DNA of 5,413 nt. Origin: Myxococcales bacterium (GTDB taxonomy: Bacteria > Myxococcota > Bradymonadia > UBA7976 > UBA1532). The notes beneath the pieces are model-generated. The model saw nothing but the letters and a program-made list of their open reading frames with translations, made no database searches and was not told the DNA's origin. Positions 5,054 to 5,413 of this stretch are shown one piece after another. Position numbers and translations under genes: made by a program. How positions within the stretch are numbered: the stretch's first letter is position 1; the number at the start of each line of letters is the position of its first letter. Location of the stretch: the NCBI GenBank assembly GCA_020430675.1, contig JAGQJJ010000326.1, positions 1-5,413 on the forward strand. The letters run 5' to 3'.

Positions 5054-5413
5054 ATGATCGGTGTCGACCCTTCTCGAACGGGGCGCGCGCCGCGCGCAGC
5101 ATGGCTGATCGCGCTGGCGTTGGCCGGTTGCCGCGCGCCCGAGCCGGTCGATGGGCGCTTTGTGGGCTGTCCGTCGGTCGATGTCACCGATGGCGGCGCG
5201 GTGTGCGTCGCGCCGCCGGGCGAGGCGCCCGAGCTGTTCGTCTTTCTGCCTGGCGCCCGGGCGCTGGCCGGGCTCGAGGGCGCGGCGCTGCGCGGGTCGC
5301 CGCGGGTGGCGGTCGATGGCATGTGGCTGACCCTGGCGCTGGCGCCGCCGGCGCCGGTCGTGGTCGACGTGAAGCCCCGCGGGCGTTGGCGACTGACGGT
5401 GCAGGTCGAGGCG
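5054..5413 (+). CDS. Lipoprotein of unknown function, 3' end outside the window
   Basis: An ATG at 5054 opens a frame with no stop in the 120 codons to the end of the window. The N-terminus has Arg8, Arg11 and Arg14, a hydrophobic core WLIALALAG (17-25) and Cys26 in a perfect lipobox LAGC, so the mature protein should be a lipid-anchored envelope protein. The mature part starts with a short Pro/Glu linker. Cys39 and Cys51 bracket a 12-residue stretch (GCPSVDVTDGGAVC), and the rest looks beta-rich. From memory this resembles the N-terminal domain of some deltaproteobacterial lipoproteins that carry TPR or CHAT domains further on, but the diagnostic part is not in the window, so this is a weak guess. 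No strong Shine-Dalgarno site precedes the start. The gene is divergent from the MACPF operon and shares its upstream region. Confidence 0.75.
   Translation, partial: MIGVDPSRTGRAPRAAWLIALALAGCRAPEPVDGRFVGCPSVDVTDGGAVCVAPPGEAPELFVFLPGARALAGLEGAALRGSPRVAVDGMWLTLALAPPAPVVVDVKPRGRWRLTVQVEA

Overview
This is a GC-rich window (GC dominates third codon positions) holding three complete genes and two genes cut by the window edges. No RNA gene, CRISPR array, insertion sequence or phage gene is visible. The style suggests a deltaproteobacterial-type, possibly predatory lineage (Myxococcota or Bradymonadota). The reasons are the surface lipoproteins with long Asp/Pro linkers, the Cys-rich repeat protein with PPC-type domains, and the MACPF protein. 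The taxonomic call is inference and no marker gene is present to confirm it.

Layout. Positions 1-83 look like the 3' end of a plus-strand gene. Positions 167-2602 (+) encode an 811-residue Cys-rich predicted lipoprotein. It has a calcium-binding EGF-like motif, about 27 degenerate 18-residue two-cysteine units, and two PPC-like beta domains interrupting the repeats. Positions 2603-2821 are a non-coding gap between convergent genes, with several inverted repeats. On the minus strand, a MACPF/perforin-hemopexin fusion (4824-3310) is followed after 14 nt by a DUF697 membrane protein (3295-2822). Positions 4825-5053 are a divergent intergenic region with a cluster of TGCCATC sites in both orientations. 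At 5054 a second lipoprotein starts on the plus strand and runs off the window still open.

How the genes may work together. The MACPF-hemopexin gene and the DUF697 gene have good ribosome sites and close spacing, so they probably form a two-gene operon: a soluble predicted pore-former with a beta-propeller binding module, plus a small membrane protein. Neither has a Sec signal. The MACPF protein also lacks the cysteine pair that closes the propeller in vertebrate hemopexin domains, so synthesis and folding in the cytoplasm are plausible. The repeated sites upstream could regulate this operon, the divergent lipoprotein, or both. The 811-residue lipoprotein is convergent with the operon and need not be functionally linked to it.

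The MACPF-hemopexin/DUF697 pair and its operator-like cluster are the most interesting parts of the window. Any role in predation, defence or toxin-immunity is inference.
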